A stretch of 64,000 nt of DNA from Alphaproteobacteria bacterium (GCA_030041335.1 JASHOB010000138.1:1-64000); one strand, 5' to 3'. Shown: positions 1-10,187, counted from the stretch's first letter. The notes: a model not told the origin generated them from the letters alone. A program made the numbers and translations.

Positions 1-41
1 TCCGATCCGCGTTCTTGGACCGGTTCAAAAGTCGGCATTGT

Positions 42-118
42 TGGTAGCGGGGGAGGGACTTGAACCCCCGACCTTGGGATTATGATTCCCCTGCTCTAAC
101 CAGCTGAGCTACCCCGCC
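42..118 (-). tRNA. tRNA-Met (CAT), elongator type
   Basis: The minus strand folds as a complete 77-nt tRNA with an encoded CCA end. The acceptor stem GGCGGGG pairs with CCCCGCT-side bases, the D arm reads AGCTCAGCTGGTTAGAGC, and the T arm contains GGTTCAAGTCC. The seven-base anticodon loop ATCATAA gives anticodon CAT. It looks like an elongator methionine tRNA, not an initiator, because the acceptor stem begins with a paired G. A lysidine-modified Ile2 tRNA also carries CAT and cannot be fully excluded by eye. It lies on the same strand as mnmA, about 100 nt downstream of it. Confidence 0.93.
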
Positions 119-221
119 ACCGCAACCCATTTCGTCATCCCCTCCCAAGTCAAGCGTCGGAACCCAGCTGCCGCCAATGCCAAATCCTCGATTCGCATTC
201 GGGGGAATGACGAACAAAGCT

Positions 222-1382
222 TCAAACGGAACCCGTCGAATTCTGACGAACCGAGGGGATGGGGATATTGGTGACGGCGACCTCGTGCGTCAACCCGGGA
301 GTATCGTCGCGTGCGATCCAGCCGCCGCCGAGACAACGCCACCCGTCATAAAAGACACAGGCCTGCCCCGGCGCTATACCGCAGGCCGGCGCGTTGAGCT
401 GCACTTCGCCATTAGCGCCGTCGAGAAAGAGGCGCGCCGACACTGGGGACTGGGCGGAGCGCAGCTTCACCTTGAGCGGCATACCATCCTGCGGCGGCGT
501 CGCACCCAGCCAATTGACCGAACGCAACGTCACACGGTCGCGCGCCAGCGCTCGACGCGGCCCGACCACAACGCGCCGTGTCGCTGGTTCCAATCGCAAC
601 ACATAAAGCGGCTCGGTCGCCGCGATGCCGATGCCTCTACGCTGGCCGACGGTGAAATGGATAATGCCGGCATGCCGGCCGAGGACATGGCCGTCGCCAT
701 CGACGATGTCGCCTGGCTCGATTGCTCCAGGCCGCAGCTTGGTCACGACGTCGGCATAGGAGCCGCCGGTCACGAAGCATATGTCCTGACTGTCGGGCTT
801 GGCCGCGACTGGCAGTTTGTAGCGTCGCGCCAGTTCGCGCGTCTGGTCCTTGGTCAATCCGCCCAGTGGAAAGCGCAGAAAATCCAATTCGCCGCGCGTC
901 GTGCGATGAAGAAAATAACTTTGGTCGCGCGATACATCGACGGCGCGGTGCAACTCCGGCCCCGCGGCCCCTTCGACGCGCTGCACATAGTGGCCGGTCG
1001 CCAGCGCCGTCGCCTCGAGATCGCGTGCGGTCGCGAGCAGGTCGCGGAACTTCACCCGCTCGTTGCAATTGACGCAGGGGATCGGGGTCTCGCCACGCAG
1101 ATAGGAATCCGCGAAATCATCCACGACCGCCCTGCGGAACCTCGTCTCGTAATCGAGCACATAGTGGGGAATGCCGATGACGTCGGCGACGCGTGCGGCG
1201 TCGTGAATATCCTGCCCCGCGCAGCACGCGCCCTTGCGTCCTGTCGCGGCGCCGTGGTCGTAAAGCTGGAGCGTGATGCCGACGATGTCGTAACCCTGCT
1301 CATGCAAGAGCGCGGCGGCGACCGAGGAATCGACGCCGCCCGACATTGCAACCACGATGCGGCCTTTGGCCCGCGGCTTCAT
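222..1382 (-). CDS. mnmA: tRNA-specific 2-thiouridylase MnmA
   Basis: This cytoplasmic enzyme thiolates U34 of tRNAs for Lys, Glu and Gln, using sulfur delivered from a cysteine desulfurase and ATP. The 386-aa protein has the PP-loop ATP motif SGGVDSS at residues 14-20. The two catalytic cysteines appear as Cys103 in TPIPCVNCN and Cys202 in PDSQDICF, and the C-terminal beta-barrel domain is complete. The start is the ATG that overlaps the ferredoxin stop by one base (TGATG). A longer upstream extension in the same frame lacks family similarity. It is the last protein gene of the iron-sulfur operon, which makes sense because the desulfurases upstream can supply its sulfur. Confidence 0.95.
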   Translation of the reverse strand: MKPRAKGRIVVAMSGGVDSSVAAALLHEQGYDIVGITLQLYDHGAATGRKGACCAGQDIHDAARVADVIGIPHYVLDYETRFRRAVVDDFADSYLRGETPIPCVNCNERVKFRDLLATARDLEATALATGHYVQRVEGAAGPELHRAVDVSRDQSYFLHRTTRGELDFLRFPLGGLTKDQTRELARRYKLPVAAKPDSQDICFVTGGSYADVVTKLRPGAIEPGDIVDGDGHVLGRHAGIIHFTVGQRRGIGIAATEPLYVLRLEPATRRVVVGPRRALARDRVTLRSVNWLGATPPQDGMPLKVKLRSAQSPVSARLFLDGANGEVQLNAPACGIAPGQACVFYDGWRCLGGGWIARDDTPGLTHEVAVTNIPIPSVRQNSTGSV

Positions 1383-1714
1383 CACACATTCATCATGTTG
1401 CGAGTCGCGGCTGGAAGCTTGACCGTGAGCCCATCGAGCTCCGGCGTCATCACGATCTGACAACCGAGCCGGGATGTTTTGGTCAGTCCGAAAGCGAGGT
1501 CGAGCATATCTTCTTCATCTTCGCTCGCCTCTTTTAGCACCGCATACCATTCCGGATCGACGATGATATGGCAGGTCGAGCAGGCGAGCGACCCTTCGCA
1601 CGCGCCCTCGATATCGACGCCGTGCCTGTGGGCGATTTCCAGCACCGACAGCCCAAGTGGCGCATCGACCTCGCGGCGGGTCCCGTCCCGTTCGATGAAG
1701 GTCATTCTCGGCAT
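1382..1714 (-). CDS. 2Fe-2S ferredoxin (ISC type)
   Basis: A 110-aa plant/vertebrate-type [2Fe-2S] ferredoxin of the adrenodoxin/Fdx class that gives electrons to iron-sulfur cluster assembly. The four ligands are Cys39, Cys45, Cys48 and Cys85, in the ISC pattern C-x5-C-x2-C...C. An acidic helix ([11 protein letters not shown], about residues 62-72) matches the surface that docks partner proteins in this family. The start MPRMTF was chosen because upstream codons in the frame are arginine- and proline-rich junk. A second ATG three codons later is also possible. It sits between the 141-aa unknown gene and mnmA and overlaps mnmA by one base. Confidence 0.92.
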   Translation of the reverse strand: MPRMTFIERDGTRREVDAPLGLSVLEIAHRHGVDIEGACEGSLACSTCHIIVDPEWYAVLKEASEDEEDMLDLAFGLTKTSRLGCQIVMTPELDGLTVKLPAATRNMMNV

Positions 1715-1721
1715 CGGCGAT

Positions 1722-2147
1722 TCAAGCCGACAAAATGCCGGCGATGTTCTCGGCCTCGATGGCGGCGTCGAGCGCAGTGCCGTGGCGGCGGACGCCCAGC
1801 ACCGCGAGGTCGGCCTTGGCGCCGGCGCGCACAATCGCGTCATCCGTCAGATCAAATCCAGCGAGCCGGATCACCGCATGCGTTACCGGACGGGCGACCG
1901 CCTTCTCCGATAGCGAGCGCAAATCGCGCAGCAAATCGCTGAGCGTCGCTTCCGTGAGATTACTGGCGAGGCTGCCGGTTTCGGGCTGCACCAGCAACTC
2001 GGCGTTGCCGCCGACCGACGCCGCCACGGCGACGCCGCCGCGCGACAATTCGATGCCGACGGCCATCCCCAGCCCATCCGCGGGATCGGGGACACCATCC
2101 GGCTCTTCGATCTGGAACAGCTTTATCGGACGTGGTTCCTGCGCCAT
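1722..2147 (-). CDS. Hypothetical protein in iron-sulfur cluster operon
   Basis: I do not recognise this 141-aa soluble protein. It has no cysteine at all, so it is not a cluster scaffold such as IscU or NfuA. The N-terminal third is acidic and proline-rich ([15 protein letters not shown], about residues 13-27). The rest alternates hydrophobic strands and helices ending in a predicted C-terminal helix. It lies 6 nt after iscA and 7 nt before ferredoxin on the same strand, so it is almost surely co-transcribed with them. Its position implies a role in iron-sulfur assembly or sulfur transfer, but that is inference from context only. Confidence 0.75.
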   Translation of the reverse strand: MAQEPRPIKLFQIEEPDGVPDPADGLGMAVGIELSRGGVAVAASVGGNAELLVQPETGSLASNLTEATLSDLLRDLRSLSEKAVARPVTHAVIRLAGFDLTDDAIVRAGAKADLAVLGVRRHGTALDAAIEAENIAGILSA

Positions 2148-2153
2148 GTCCGC

Positions 2154-2492
2154 CTAGACATGGAAGGATTCGCCACAGCCGCAGCGGCCCTTCTCATTGG
2201 GATTGCGAAAAGTAAAGCCGGACTGGAGCTTGTCTTCGACGTAATCCATCTCCGTACCGATGATAAACATTGTTGCCTTGGGATCGATCAGGATGGTGAC
2301 CCCTTTGTCGGACACAACCTCATCAAATTTGCCCTTCTCATCGGCGTATTCGAGTGTGTAGGTCAGGCCCGAACAGCCACGCGACCGCACCCCGACACGA
2401 ATGCCGAGCGATTCCTTGCCGCGCTTGGCGATCAGCGCCTGAATTCGCGCCGCCGCTGCGTCGGTGATGGTCATTGCCTGACGAACTGCCAT
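2154..2492 (-). CDS. iscA: Iron-sulfur cluster assembly protein IscA family
   Basis: A-type carrier protein of 112 aa that binds iron or a [2Fe-2S]/[4Fe-4S] cluster and passes it to apoproteins. The three invariant cysteines are visible: Cys40 in RGCSGL and Cys104/Cys106 in GRCGCGESF near the C-terminus. Length and sequence fit IscA, SufA and ErpA equally well; the IscR/IscS neighbourhood favours calling it iscA. It begins about 40 nt after the IscS gene on the minus strand. Confidence 0.93.
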   Translation of the reverse strand: MAVRQAMTITDAAAARIQALIAKRGKESLGIRVGVRSRGCSGLTYTLEYADEKGKFDEVVSDKGVTILIDPKATMFIIGTEMDYVEDKLQSGFTFRNPNEKGRCGCGESFHV

Positions 2493-2532
2493 GACACCAA
2501 TGATACCCTAGAGGTGACTTTGCTACCAACCC

Positions 2533-3717
2533 TCATATAGGTAAGGCACGCGACTTTTCACCGGGCGCGAGCCGTGCTTCGCGCCAGGCAATCGCGAGGA
2601 GTTCGGCAGCGCGATCGATCTCCATCGCGCTGCTCATGCGGCCTATGCCAATGCGAATGCTGGCGGCCGCACGCTCGTCGGAAAGACCCAGGGCACGCAG
2701 CACGTAAGAGGGTTCCAGTTCGGCCGAACTGCAGGCGGACCCCGACGACACGGCGACATCCGGACAGGCTAGCATCAGGTCAGTCGCATTGACGTCCGGA
2801 AAGCTTAGATTGAGATTGCCGGGGAGCCGGCGGTCCCGGTCGCCGTTGAGCAAGATGCCCGGTACCAGCGCCACGATGCGGGTAAGGAACCGCTGCCGCA
2901 GATGTGCCAAGCGAATTGCCTCTTCGCCCATTTCCGCTTCAGCGATCGCCGCGGCGGTGCCGATGCCGACGCAAAGCGGTGTCGGCAAAGTGCCCGAACG
3001 CATGCCGCGCTCCTGTCCGCCGCCATCAAAGAGTGGCGCGATGCGGGCCCGCGGACGGCGGCGAACGTAAAGCGCGCCTATGCCCTTTGGACCGTACATT
3101 TTGTGTCCAGAAATCGATGCAAGATCAATGCCTAACTCATTTATATTGAACGATATTTTTCCAATGGCCTGAGCCGCATCGGTATGAAGCAGAGCGCCCA
3201 CCGCGCGGCACGTCGCGGCAATTTCCGCAAGCGGCTGAATCACGCCAATCTCGTTGTTGGCCGCCATCACCGAGACGATGGCGGTGCGTTCATCGACCAC
3301 GCGCTTCACCGCGCCGGGATCGACCATGCCATTGCCGTCAACGCCGAGAAAGGTGACGCGGAAGCCGCTGCGGCCTAGCACGTTGGCCGCTTCAAGCACG
3401 CACTTATGCTCGGTCGCCACGGTGACGATATGGTCGCGGCCGTGCTCCCGGTGAAAATTTGCGGCGCCCTTGAGAGCGAGATTGTTGGCTTCGGTGGCCC
3501 CCGAGGTGAAGATGATCTCACGTGCATCGGCACCGATCAGTGCCGCCAGTTGCGCACGCGCGTGCTCGACCGCAGCTTCCGCTTCGTGGCCGAAGGCATG
3601 GGTCGACGAACCGGGATTACCGAACTTTTCCGTGAAATAAGGCAGCATCGCCTCAACCACGCGGGGATCGGTCGGCGTTGTCGCCTGGTAATCGAGATAG
3701 ATCGGTCGTTCCCTCAT
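2533..3717 (-). CDS. iscS: Cysteine desulfurase, IscS type
   Basis: A PLP enzyme that removes sulfur from L-cysteine as an enzyme-bound persulfide for iron-sulfur clusters and tRNA thiolation. In this 394-aa protein the PLP lysine is Lys206 in [12 protein letters not shown]. The persulfide cysteine is Cys329 in the long mobile-loop motif SSGSACSS typical of group I (IscS/NifS) enzymes. The N-terminal [14 protein letters not shown] motif is complete. The start [10 protein letters not shown] overlaps the stop of the upstream desulfurase by 4 nt (ATGA), so translation is coupled. It is the second of two tandem desulfurase genes. Confidence 0.95.
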   Translation of the reverse strand: MRERPIYLDYQATTPTDPRVVEAMLPYFTEKFGNPGSSTHAFGHEAEAAVEHARAQLAALIGADAREIIFTSGATEANNLALKGAANFHREHGRDHIVTVATEHKCVLEAANVLGRSGFRVTFLGVDGNGMVDPGAVKRVVDERTAIVSVMAANNEIGVIQPLAEIAATCRAVGALLHTDAAQAIGKISFNINELGIDLASISGHKMYGPKGIGALYVRRRPRARIAPLFDGGGQERGMRSGTLPTPLCVGIGTAAAIAEAEMGEEAIRLAHLRQRFLTRIVALVPGILLNGDRDRRLPGNLNLSFPDVNATDLMLACPDVAVSSGSACSSAELEPSYVLRALGLSDERAAASIRIGIGRMSSAMEIDRAAELLAIAWREARLAPGEKSRALPI

Positions 3718-4817
3718 GCCGCGCGCCGTCCGGCGCGGCCATAGAGCGCGCCCCAGGCATCGACCAGCCGGTCGATATCGGCTTCCGTCGTCCCCCAACC
3801 AACGCTGATGCGGATCGCGGATTCGGCAAGAGGTGCCGCCGCCGCCATCGCGTCGAGGACATGCGAACGCTTGACCTTACCCGACGAGCAGGCGGACCCG
3901 GCGCTGACCATCACACCGGCGAGGTCGAGCGCCATCACCTGCGTCGCCGCGGCGACGCCCGGCATCGAGATGCAAATCGTATTGGGCAAGCGAGAGACGT
4001 TCACGGCATGTATATGGGCATCGGGCGCGAGGGCCAGGAGGCGGCGCTCGGCCCGATCGCGCAACGCGGCGATACGGCCGTCGTCGGGATCGGCCAAACA
4101 AGCCGCGGCGCCGAAGCCGACGATGCCGGGCAGGTTTTCGGTACCGGCACGTCGGCCGCGCTCTTGACCGCCGCCGGTCTGGACCGGCAGCAGCGTTCGA
4201 TCGGCGGCGACGACAAGGGCGCCAACGCCCATCGGACCCCCGATCTTGTGCCCGGAAAGCGACATCAGATCGACACCCATCTTACTGAAGTTGAGTGATA
4301 TTTTTCCGAACCCTTGAATCGCGTCGCAATGCAGCAAGGCGCCGTGCCGGTGGGCGATCGCCGCCGCCTCGGTGATCGGCTGAATGGCGCCGGTCTCATT
4401 GTTCGCCAACATGAGCGAGACCAGAGCGGGGCGTTCGTCCGCTGCCAACAATCGCTCCAGCGCCTCAAGATCGGCAACGCCGTCACGGCTCACCGGCAGG
4501 GTCGTGGCATCGGCTGCCGCCGCCAGGACCGATTCGTGTTCGATCGCCGAGACGATGAGCCGGCGTTCAGGCAAGCCGCGCAAGGCCAAGTGGTTGGCCT
4601 CGGTGCCGCCGCTGACGAACGTCACCTCGCTCGGCACGGCACCGACGCGCTCGGCGATTTGCATGCGCGCCCGCTCCAGCAACCGCTTCGCGTCGCGGCC
4701 GGCATGGTGCACCGATGAAGGATTGCCAGTGTGGGTCAACGCCTCGGCGATCGCCGCCGCTGCTTCCGGCCGCAACGGCGCGGTCGCGTTCCAGTCGAGA
4801 TAGGCAGGTGCGCTCAC
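3714..4817 (-). CDS. Cysteine desulfurase, NifS-like paralogue
   Basis: A second group I cysteine desulfurase of 367 aa. It aligns along its whole length with the downstream IscS-type protein but is clearly diverged. The PLP lysine is Lys191 in [10 protein letters not shown] and the catalytic cysteine is Cys310 in SAGSACSS, so both active-site residues are intact. It starts with GTG overlapping the iscR stop (GTGA). Tandem desulfurases behind iscR are known in alphaproteobacterial iron-sulfur loci, where one copy usually feeds the cluster machinery. Which copy serves clusters and which serves mnmA or another acceptor cannot be told from sequence. Confidence 0.92.
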   Translation of the reverse strand: MSAPAYLDWNATAPLRPEAAAAIAEALTHTGNPSSVHHAGRDAKRLLERARMQIAERVGAVPSEVTFVSGGTEANHLALRGLPERRLIVSAIEHESVLAAAADATTLPVSRDGVADLEALERLLAADERPALVSLMLANNETGAIQPITEAAAIAHRHGALLHCDAIQGFGKISLNFSKMGVDLMSLSGHKIGGPMGVGALVVAADRTLLPVQTGGGQERGRRAGTENLPGIVGFGAAACLADPDDGRIAALRDRAERRLLALAPDAHIHAVNVSRLPNTICISMPGVAAATQVMALDLAGVMVSAGSACSSGKVKRSHVLDAMAAAAPLAESAIRISVGWGTTEADIDRLVDAWGALYGRAGRRAA

Positions 4818-5305
4818 TGCGTCAGAACGGGCCGCTCGGATTCGGATTCGATCGCGCCGCGCGCCGCGCGGTGGATGACGCCGGACAAGCCCAGCACCCG
4901 CTGGGCACAGACATCGGCAAGCGTCACCGAGCTCAGATACAGGTGTATCTGATTGCCGAGTTCTTCCCAGAGATCATGGGTGAGACAGCGCACCTTGCTG
5001 CCGCTGCAACCCATGGGCGCGCCGGGCGTGCAGCGGGTTGCACGGATCGGCTCGTCGACGGCGAGGATAATGTCGGAGATGCGGGTCGCGTCGGCGCTGT
5101 GCCCGAGCAAATATCCGCCGCCCGGCCCGCGCACGCTCTTGACCAGCCCCGCATTGCGCAGCTTGGCGAAGAGTTGCTCGAGATAGGAGAGCGAAATTGC
5201 CTGACGCTCGGCGATGTCCGCCAGCACGATCGGCTGGCCGCCGCTGTGCTTCGCAAGATCGACCATCGCCATCACCGCGTAGCGGCCCTTGGTGCTGAGT
5301 CTCAT
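4814..5305 (-). CDS. iscR: Rrf2-family iron-sulfur regulator IscR
   Basis: A 163-aa winged-helix transcription factor that senses cellular iron-sulfur status through a [2Fe-2S] cluster and controls the operon it leads. The helix-turn-helix lies in residues 1-65, starting MRLSTKGRYAVMAM. Three candidate cluster ligands are Cys92, Cys100 and Cys107, followed by the conserved LTHDLW with His110. The MRLSTKG start is the family consensus; the upstream continuation of the frame is cysE read out of frame. It starts 10 nt after cysE ends and its stop overlaps the desulfurase GTG start, placing it as the second gene of the operon. Confidence 0.95.
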   Translation of the reverse strand: MRLSTKGRYAVMAMVDLAKHSGGQPIVLADIAERQAISLSYLEQLFAKLRNAGLVKSVRGPGGGYLLGHSADATRISDIILAVDEPIRATRCTPGAPMGCSGSKVRCLTHDLWEELGNQIHLYLSSVTLADVCAQRVLGLSGVIHRAARGAIESESERPVLTQ

Positions 5306-5315
5306 CGCGTCAGCC

Positions 5316-6071
5316 TCATGCCTGGCGGCGTGCCACCGGTGCGCGCGCTTCCTCCAACTCGCGCTCCAGTTCGGTGATGCGGTTGCGCAATGCCTCCATT
5401 TCGGCGCCGAGCCTGTCGATCTTGCAGGTAATCGGGTCGGGAGTCTCGTCGCAGGGCGTGCCGTACGGCAGGAACGTGCCATAGGGCTGAAATTGCGCCT
5501 CGGCCGCTCGGGCGACATCGGCGTCGGTGACGGCATGAATCGCGGCAGCGGGTGCCTCGTCGCCCTGAATTTGCGAGACGGTCGCCAGCACCTTGGCCCC
5601 GGGGGGCACTTCGCGCAACACCAACGCGTTCGGCCCGATCCGTGCGCCTTGGCCGACCGTGAAACCGCCCAGCACTTTGGCGCCGGCGCCTACGATCACG
5701 CCGTCGCCCAAGGTCGGATGGCGCTTGCCGCGATCAAGCTTGGTGCCCCCCAAGGTTACCTGTTGATAAAGCGTGACGTCGTCACCAATTTCTGCGGTCT
5801 CGCCGATGACCACGCCCATGCCGTGATCGATGAACAGCCGCCGCCCGATCCGAGCGGCGGGATGAATCTCGATCCCGGTCAGGAAGCGTCCGGTCTGCGA
5901 GACAAACCGGCCGAGAAAGAGGAAGCCATTGCGCCACAGGAAGTTAGCGAGCCGATGCAGCCACACCGCATGCAGCCCCGAATAGCAGAACAGGATCTCG
6001 ACCCGCGAGCGGGCCGCTGGGTCGTGCCGAAGCACATTATCGATGTCCTCGCGCAAGTTCTTCAATATCAT
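5316..6071 (-). CDS. cysE: Serine O-acetyltransferase
   Basis: Catalyses L-serine plus acetyl-CoA to O-acetylserine, the committed step of cysteine synthesis. The 251-aa protein has an N-terminal helical region, then a left-handed beta-helix of hexapeptide repeats from about residue 65. The catalytic Asp82-His83 pair (FIDHG) and the GETAEIGDDVTLYQQVTLGG stretch of the active site are present. The C-terminal 30 residues form a probable coiled coil rich in Glu and Arg. A Shine-Dalgarno AGGAA lies 4-5 nt before the ATG. As first gene of the operon it supplies the cysteine consumed by the two desulfurases behind it. Confidence 0.95.
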   Translation of the reverse strand: MILKNLREDIDNVLRHDPAARSRVEILFCYSGLHAVWLHRLANFLWRNGFLFLGRFVSQTGRFLTGIEIHPAARIGRRLFIDHGMGVVIGETAEIGDDVTLYQQVTLGGTKLDRGKRHPTLGDGVIVGAGAKVLGGFTVGQGARIGPNALVLREVPPGAKVLATVSQIQGDEAPAAAIHAVTDADVARAAEAQFQPYGTFLPYGTPCDETPDPITCKIDRLGAEMEALRNRITELERELEEARAPVARRQA

Positions 6072-6219
6072 GGCTTCCTGCTATGCTATGGTTGCGCCAC
6101 TTCGCCTCCGAAGCGACGGAGCGATGTCCTAGGGTAGCAATCAATTTTAGCGGGCATTATATGAGATCTTCAATGGGAAAAGACCGAGCGCCATGCTCGG
6201 CTATTAGGTAGTACGCTGT
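6072..6219. promoter_or_regulatory. Divergent intergenic region cysE / hydrolase
   Basis: This 148-nt spacer must hold the promoters of the minus-strand cysE-iscR operon and the plus-strand hydrolase. Two perfect small inverted repeats are visible. CTTCG/CGAAG with a four-base loop is at 6100-6113. CCGAGC/GCTCGG with loop GCCAT is at 6184-6200, just upstream of the hydrolase ATG. I could not identify a convincing IscR operator or -35/-10 pair by eye. Confidence 0.45.
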
Positions 6220-6882
6220 ATGCCTGAAGTCATTATTGCGGGTCCTGACGGTCGTCTCGAAGGCCGGTACCACCACGCCAAACAACCCAACGCCCCGATT
6301 GCGTTGGTGCTGCATCCCCATCCGCAATATGGCGGTACCATGAACAACAAGGTGGTGTACACCACCTATCACGCCTTTGTGCAGCAGGGCTTCGCCGTGC
6401 TGCGCTTCAATTTTCGTGGCGTCGGGCGCAGCCAGGGCACCTTCGACCGGGGCGAGGGCGAACTGTCGGACGCCGCCTCGGCACTGGACTGGCTCCAGAG
6501 TTATAATCCCAACGCATCGGCATGCTGGATCGGCGGCTTTTCGTTCGGCGCCTGGATCGGCATGCAATTGTTAATGCGGCGGCCAGAGATCGACGGTTTT
6601 GTCTCGGTGGCGCCCCCGGCCAACATGTACGATTTCAGCTTCCTCGCGCCGTGCCCGTCCTCGGGTCTGATCGTGCATGGCGATCAGGATCCGCTGGTGC
6701 CGATCGAAGCGGTGCAGAAGCTCATCGACAAGCTGATGCATCAACGCGACATCAAGATTGTCTATAAACTGATCCCGGGCGCCGATCATTTCTTCGCCGA
6801 CAATCTGCCCGAGTTGGACCAAGCGATCCAGACTTACGTCGCCAAGAACCACAAACCCAAGGCCGCCGTCACCGGACGCTAG
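6220..6882 (+). CDS. Alpha/beta hydrolase (dienelactone-hydrolase-like)
   Basis: A compact cytoplasmic alpha/beta hydrolase of 220 aa related to the short serine hydrolases of COG2945. The nucleophile elbow is GGFSFG with Ser108, the acid is probably Asp155 or Asp157 in HGDQDPLVP, and the catalytic His is His190 in GADHFF. An HPHPQYGG segment at residues 32-39 forms the oxyanion region and is typical of this subfamily. The substrate is unknown. It is transcribed away from the cysE-iscR operon and converges with purA, overlapping its stop by 4 nt. Confidence 0.85.
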   Translation: MPEVIIAGPDGRLEGRYHHAKQPNAPIALVLHPHPQYGGTMNNKVVYTTYHAFVQQGFAVLRFNFRGVGRSQGTFDRGEGELSDAASALDWLQSYNPNASACWIGGFSFGAWIGMQLLMRRPEIDGFVSVAPPANMYDFSFLAPCPSSGLIVHGDQDPLVPIEAVQKLIDKLMHQRDIKIVYKLIPGADHFFADNLPELDQAIQTYVAKNHKPKAAVTGR

Positions 6883-8171
6883 TCCGTGAACGGGTCGCGC
6901 ACCAAGATCGTATCGTCGCGTTCGGGACTGGTGGAGAGCAGGGCTACCGGCGCCTCGATCAGTTCCTCGATGCGGCGGATGTATTTGATCGCCAGCGCCG
7001 GCAGCTGCGCCCAGCTTCGGGCCCCCTTGGTGCTCTCGCTCCAACCCTCCATGGTTTCATAGAGCGGTTCGATCTCGGCTTGGGCACTGGCGTTGGCCGG
7101 GAGATGATCAAGCGTCGCCTCGCGTCGGCGATAGCCCACGCACACTTTGAGCTCGGCAAAACCATCGAGTACGTCGAGCTTGGTCAGCGCGATACCGTCG
7201 ATGCCGGCGACCTTCACGGCTTGGCGCACCATCACGGCGTCGAACCAGCCGCAGCGGCGCTTGCGCCCGGTCACCACGCCGAACTCGTTGCCCCGGGCGC
7301 CGAGTTGTTCGCCGACCGCGTCGAGGAGCTCGGTCGGAAACGGGCCACCACCGACGCGCGTGGTATAGGCTTTAGTGATGCCGAGAACATAGCCGACGCT
7401 TCTGACGCCGAGGCCGGTGCCGGCTGCGGCTTCCGCGGGATGGGTGACCGACGAGGTGACGTAGGGATAGGTGCCGTGATCGACATCGAGCATGATGCCC
7501 TGGGCGCCCTCAAAGAGAATGCGCCGCCCGGCGCGTCGCGCCTGGTCTAGACGCTCCCACACCGCGTCGGCGTAAGGCAGGATCTTGGGAGCGATTTCGA
7601 TCAGCGATTTCTCCAGCTGCTGGCGATAGACCTCAGGCGCATCCAGCGCACACAAGAGCGCATTGTGGTGGCGCAGAAGTTCGTCGAGCTTTGCACCGAG
7701 CGTGGCCGGCTCGGCCAGATCACAAAGGCGGATTGCGCGGCGCCCGGCCTTGTCCTCATAAGCAGGGCCGATGCCGCGGCCGGTGGTGCCGATGGGGTTG
7801 GTGCCGCGCCGGCGCTCGCGCGCCCGGTCGATTTCGCCGTGGCTGGGCAGGATCAGCGCCGCGTTTTCGGCGATGCGGAGATTGTCCGGCGACACCACAA
7901 CCCCCTTGGCGCGGATCGCCTCAATCTCCTGAAGCAAGAACCAAGGATCGACCACCACGCCGTTGCCGATGATCGACATTTTGCCACGCCGGACCACCCC
8001 CGACGGGAGCAGCGAAAGCCGATACTCGATGCCGCCAATGACCAAGGTGTGGCCGGCATTGTGACCGCCCTGGAAGCGCACCACAACGTCGGCACGTTCG
8101 GACAGCCAGTCGACAATCTTGCCCTTGCCTTCGTCGCCCCATTGTGCGCCGATGACCGCAACATTTGCCAT
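6879..8171 (-). CDS. purA: Adenylosuccinate synthetase
   Basis: Catalyses IMP + aspartate + GTP to adenylosuccinate, the first committed step to AMP. The 430-aa protein carries the N-terminal P-loop-like GDEGKGK at residues 12-18 and the GGHNAGHT motif that follows. It also carries the catalytic-region motifs [14 protein letters not shown] and [15 protein letters not shown], all intact and of standard length. It begins 4 nt downstream of the metallo-hydrolase stop, so both genes probably share a transcript. Confidence 0.97.
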   Translation of the reverse strand: MANVAVIGAQWGDEGKGKIVDWLSERADVVVRFQGGHNAGHTLVIGGIEYRLSLLPSGVVRRGKMSIIGNGVVVDPWFLLQEIEAIRAKGVVVSPDNLRIAENAALILPSHGEIDRARERRRGTNPIGTTGRGIGPAYEDKAGRRAIRLCDLAEPATLGAKLDELLRHHNALLCALDAPEVYRQQLEKSLIEIAPKILPYADAVWERLDQARRAGRRILFEGAQGIMLDVDHGTYPYVTSSVTHPAEAAAGTGLGVRSVGYVLGITKAYTTRVGGGPFPTELLDAVGEQLGARGNEFGVVTGRKRRCGWFDAVMVRQAVKVAGIDGIALTKLDVLDGFAELKVCVGYRRREATLDHLPANASAQAEIEPLYETMEGWSESTKGARSWAQLPALAIKYIRRIEELIEAPVALLSTSPERDDTILVRDPFTD

Positions 8172-8175
8172 AATA

Positions 8176-9120
8176 TCAGTGCCTTATCCGATACTGGGCA
8201 GGTGCGCCCGGCACCCCTTCTGCGACCACCGTGCCGCGGTCGATCAGCTCGATCAGATGGGCCAACGTCGTGCGCCCGGCCGCCGCCACGAGGCGGGGGT
8301 CGAGCCCGAGATAGACCCGCGCCACCACATCCGGAATGGTCGTGGCACCGCGCTCCATCGCGTGCAAAATGAGTTCTTCCCGCTCGCGGCGGTGCGCGAG
8401 ATAGGCCTGCACCAGCCCCACCGTATCGCGCACCGGCGGGCCGTGCGTCGGCCAGAACCGGCTTGCCCTGACGTCGCCCGGCGGCAGGAACCGCGCGAGC
8501 GAGCGCTTGTAGGCGGCCATGTCGCCGTCCGGCGGCCCGATTGCGGTGGTCGACCAGCCCATGATGTGATCGCCGGTGAACACCGCATCCTCTTCGACGA
8601 GCCGGAAACAGAGGTGATTGGAGGTATGGCCTGGCGTTTCGAGCGCGGTCAGGTGCCAGCCAGGCCCAGCGGCGGCATCGCCCTCGCGCATTCTCACGTC
8701 GGGAACGAAGGCGCGGTCGCCGCCTTCCTCGAAGGGGCCGCTCCCAAGGCCCGGATCGTGCTCAAGCTCACGCGTTCGACCGGAGCCATGCGGGCCGAAG
8801 CCGAAGGTTTGCGCGCCGGTCGCCTCCTTTAGCGGCGCTGCAGCGGGCGAATGGTCAGCATGGGTATGGGTAATGAGAATGTGACTCACCGTCTCGCCGG
8901 CGAGCGCGCCGGTCAACGCGCTGACATGCTCGACGAGGAGCGGGCCCGGATCAATCACCGCCACCGTGCCGCGTCCCACAATGTAGGTGCCCGTGCCTTT
9001 GAACGTGAAGGCAGAGGGATTCTTGGCGACGACGCGGCGGATCAGGGGCGACACCGTGTCGGCGACACCATATTCGATCGACAAATCGCGGACGAAAGGC
9101 AAGGGCGTTGACATAAGCAT
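8176..9120 (-). CDS. MBL-fold metallo-hydrolase (LACTB2-like)
   Basis: A 314-aa metallo-beta-lactamase-fold hydrolase. The metal-binding motif HTHADH spans residues 85-90, and further ligands appear in ETPGHTSNH and TGDHIMGW. The C-terminal 60-70 residues form a winged-helix-like extension, as in the LACTB2/RNase-like or glyoxalase-II-like subgroup. The true substrate (thioester, nucleic acid or lactone) is not evident. Two in-frame ATG codons, at 9118-9120 and 9112-9114, are both possible starts. It precedes purA in a likely two-gene unit. Confidence 0.88.
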   Translation of the reverse strand: MLMSTPLPFVRDLSIEYGVADTVSPLIRRVVAKNPSAFTFKGTGTYIVGRGTVAVIDPGPLLVEHVSALTGALAGETVSHILITHTHADHSPAAAPLKEATGAQTFGFGPHGSGRTRELEHDPGLGSGPFEEGGDRAFVPDVRMREGDAAAGPGWHLTALETPGHTSNHLCFRLVEEDAVFTGDHIMGWSTTAIGPPDGDMAAYKRSLARFLPPGDVRASRFWPTHGPPVRDTVGLVQAYLAHRREREELILHAMERGATTIPDVVARVYLGLDPRLVAAAGRTTLAHLIELIDRGTVVAEGVPGAPAQYRIRH

Positions 9121-9272
9121 GGCTTAGCCTGGATAGGTCCCGCCGACAAGGATGGGCTCAGCGCACCGGCTGAAAATTGGAGACACCGCCGTCGCGCCTG
9201 GGTTCATCGAGGATGCCGCATGCCCGCGCCTTGCTGGGGCGAGCAAGCAAAGAATCCGGGAATGTTGGACCG

Positions 9273-10187
9273 CTACTTCTCCCCGGCTTTCGCCGGGTTG
9301 GGGTTCTCGGCCAGGAGCTTCGCGTAGAGCGGGTTACTGGTCGGAAAGCCGAAGCGCTTCGCCTTTTCCTCGTCCACAGGGTGGCGCGGGAAGGCGTTGA
9401 GCGTCGCGGCAAAGCGCCGGGCAACGCCTTCCTTGAACTCGTTATGGGTGAAAACGAACAGCAAGTCGCGTCGGATCGCGTCGAGCACCATTTCGCCAAC
9501 CTCGATCGGGTCCATCCACGCCGGCGAGGGCACGCGGTTGGCCAGCTCCTTCTCGCGCTCGCGCAGGCCGGTGTCCTGATATCGTTGAGGCCGTAGTTTT
9601 GCCACCTCGTGAATGTTCGTCGTGATTGGGCCGGGGCACAGCGCAGTGACGCCGATCCGGTCGGCGGCGAGTTCTGCCTTGAGGCATTCCGACAGACCCA
9701 GCACCGCCGCCTTGGCCGTCACATAGATGGTAGCGCCGGCGCCGGGCAGAACGCCCGCCATCGACGAGGTGTTGACGATGTGTCCGCCTTCGCCATGCTT
9801 GATGATTCGCGGCACGAAGGTCTGCACGCCGTTGACGACGCCGCCCAGATTAACGCCGAGACCCCAATCCCAATCGTCATAGGTGGCGCCGCGCGTGCCG
9901 CCGAGGATGCCGACGCCGGCGTTGTTGCACAATACGTGCACGTTGCCGAAGACGCGCTCGGTTTCGTCGGCTGCCGCCTTCATCGCGCCGCGGTCGGTGA
10001 CGTCAAGCTTGATGAAATGGGCGGCGTTCGAGCCCCGGAGGGCGGCGGCGGCTTCATCGAGGTGATCCTCGCGGATATCGGCGATCACCACTTTCATGCC
10101 GTTGCGTAGAAATACACGCGCCATGCCCAAGCCGATGCCGCTGGCACCGCCGGTGACAAACGCGACCTTGCCTTCCACTTGTTCCAT
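9273..10187 (-). CDS. SDR family NAD(P)-dependent oxidoreductase
   Basis: A classical short-chain dehydrogenase/reductase of 304 aa. The Rossmann motif TGGASGIG occupies about residues 12-19, NNAG follows near residue 90, and the catalytic Ser and Tyr-x3-Lys (YVTAK) are present. A C-terminal extension of about 50 residues goes beyond the usual 250-aa core and is seen in SDRs acting on bulky or aromatic alcohols. The start MEQVEGKVAFVTGG has no coding-like sequence before it. It lies 104 nt downstream of the MetE-type gene on the same strand; the two may be co-transcribed. Substrate unknown. Confidence 0.88.
   Translation of the reverse strand: MEQVEGKVAFVTGGASGIGLGMARVFLRNGMKVVIADIREDHLDEAAAALRGSNAAHFIKLDVTDRGAMKAAADETERVFGNVHVLCNNAGVGILGGTRGATYDDWDWGLGVNLGGVVNGVQTFVPRIIKHGEGGHIVNTSSMAGVLPGAGATIYVTAKAAVLGLSECLKAELAADRIGVTALCPGPITTNIHEVAKLRPQRYQDTGLREREKELANRVPSPAWMDPIEVGEMVLDAIRRDLLFVFTHNEFKEGVARRFAATLNAFPRHPVDEEKAKRFGFPTSNPLYAKLLAENPNPAKAGEK

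Noticed and set aside
3714-4817. SufS-type (group II) desulfurase
   Set aside because: The catalytic loop reads SAGSACSS, the group I pattern, not the RxGHHCA pattern of SufS.
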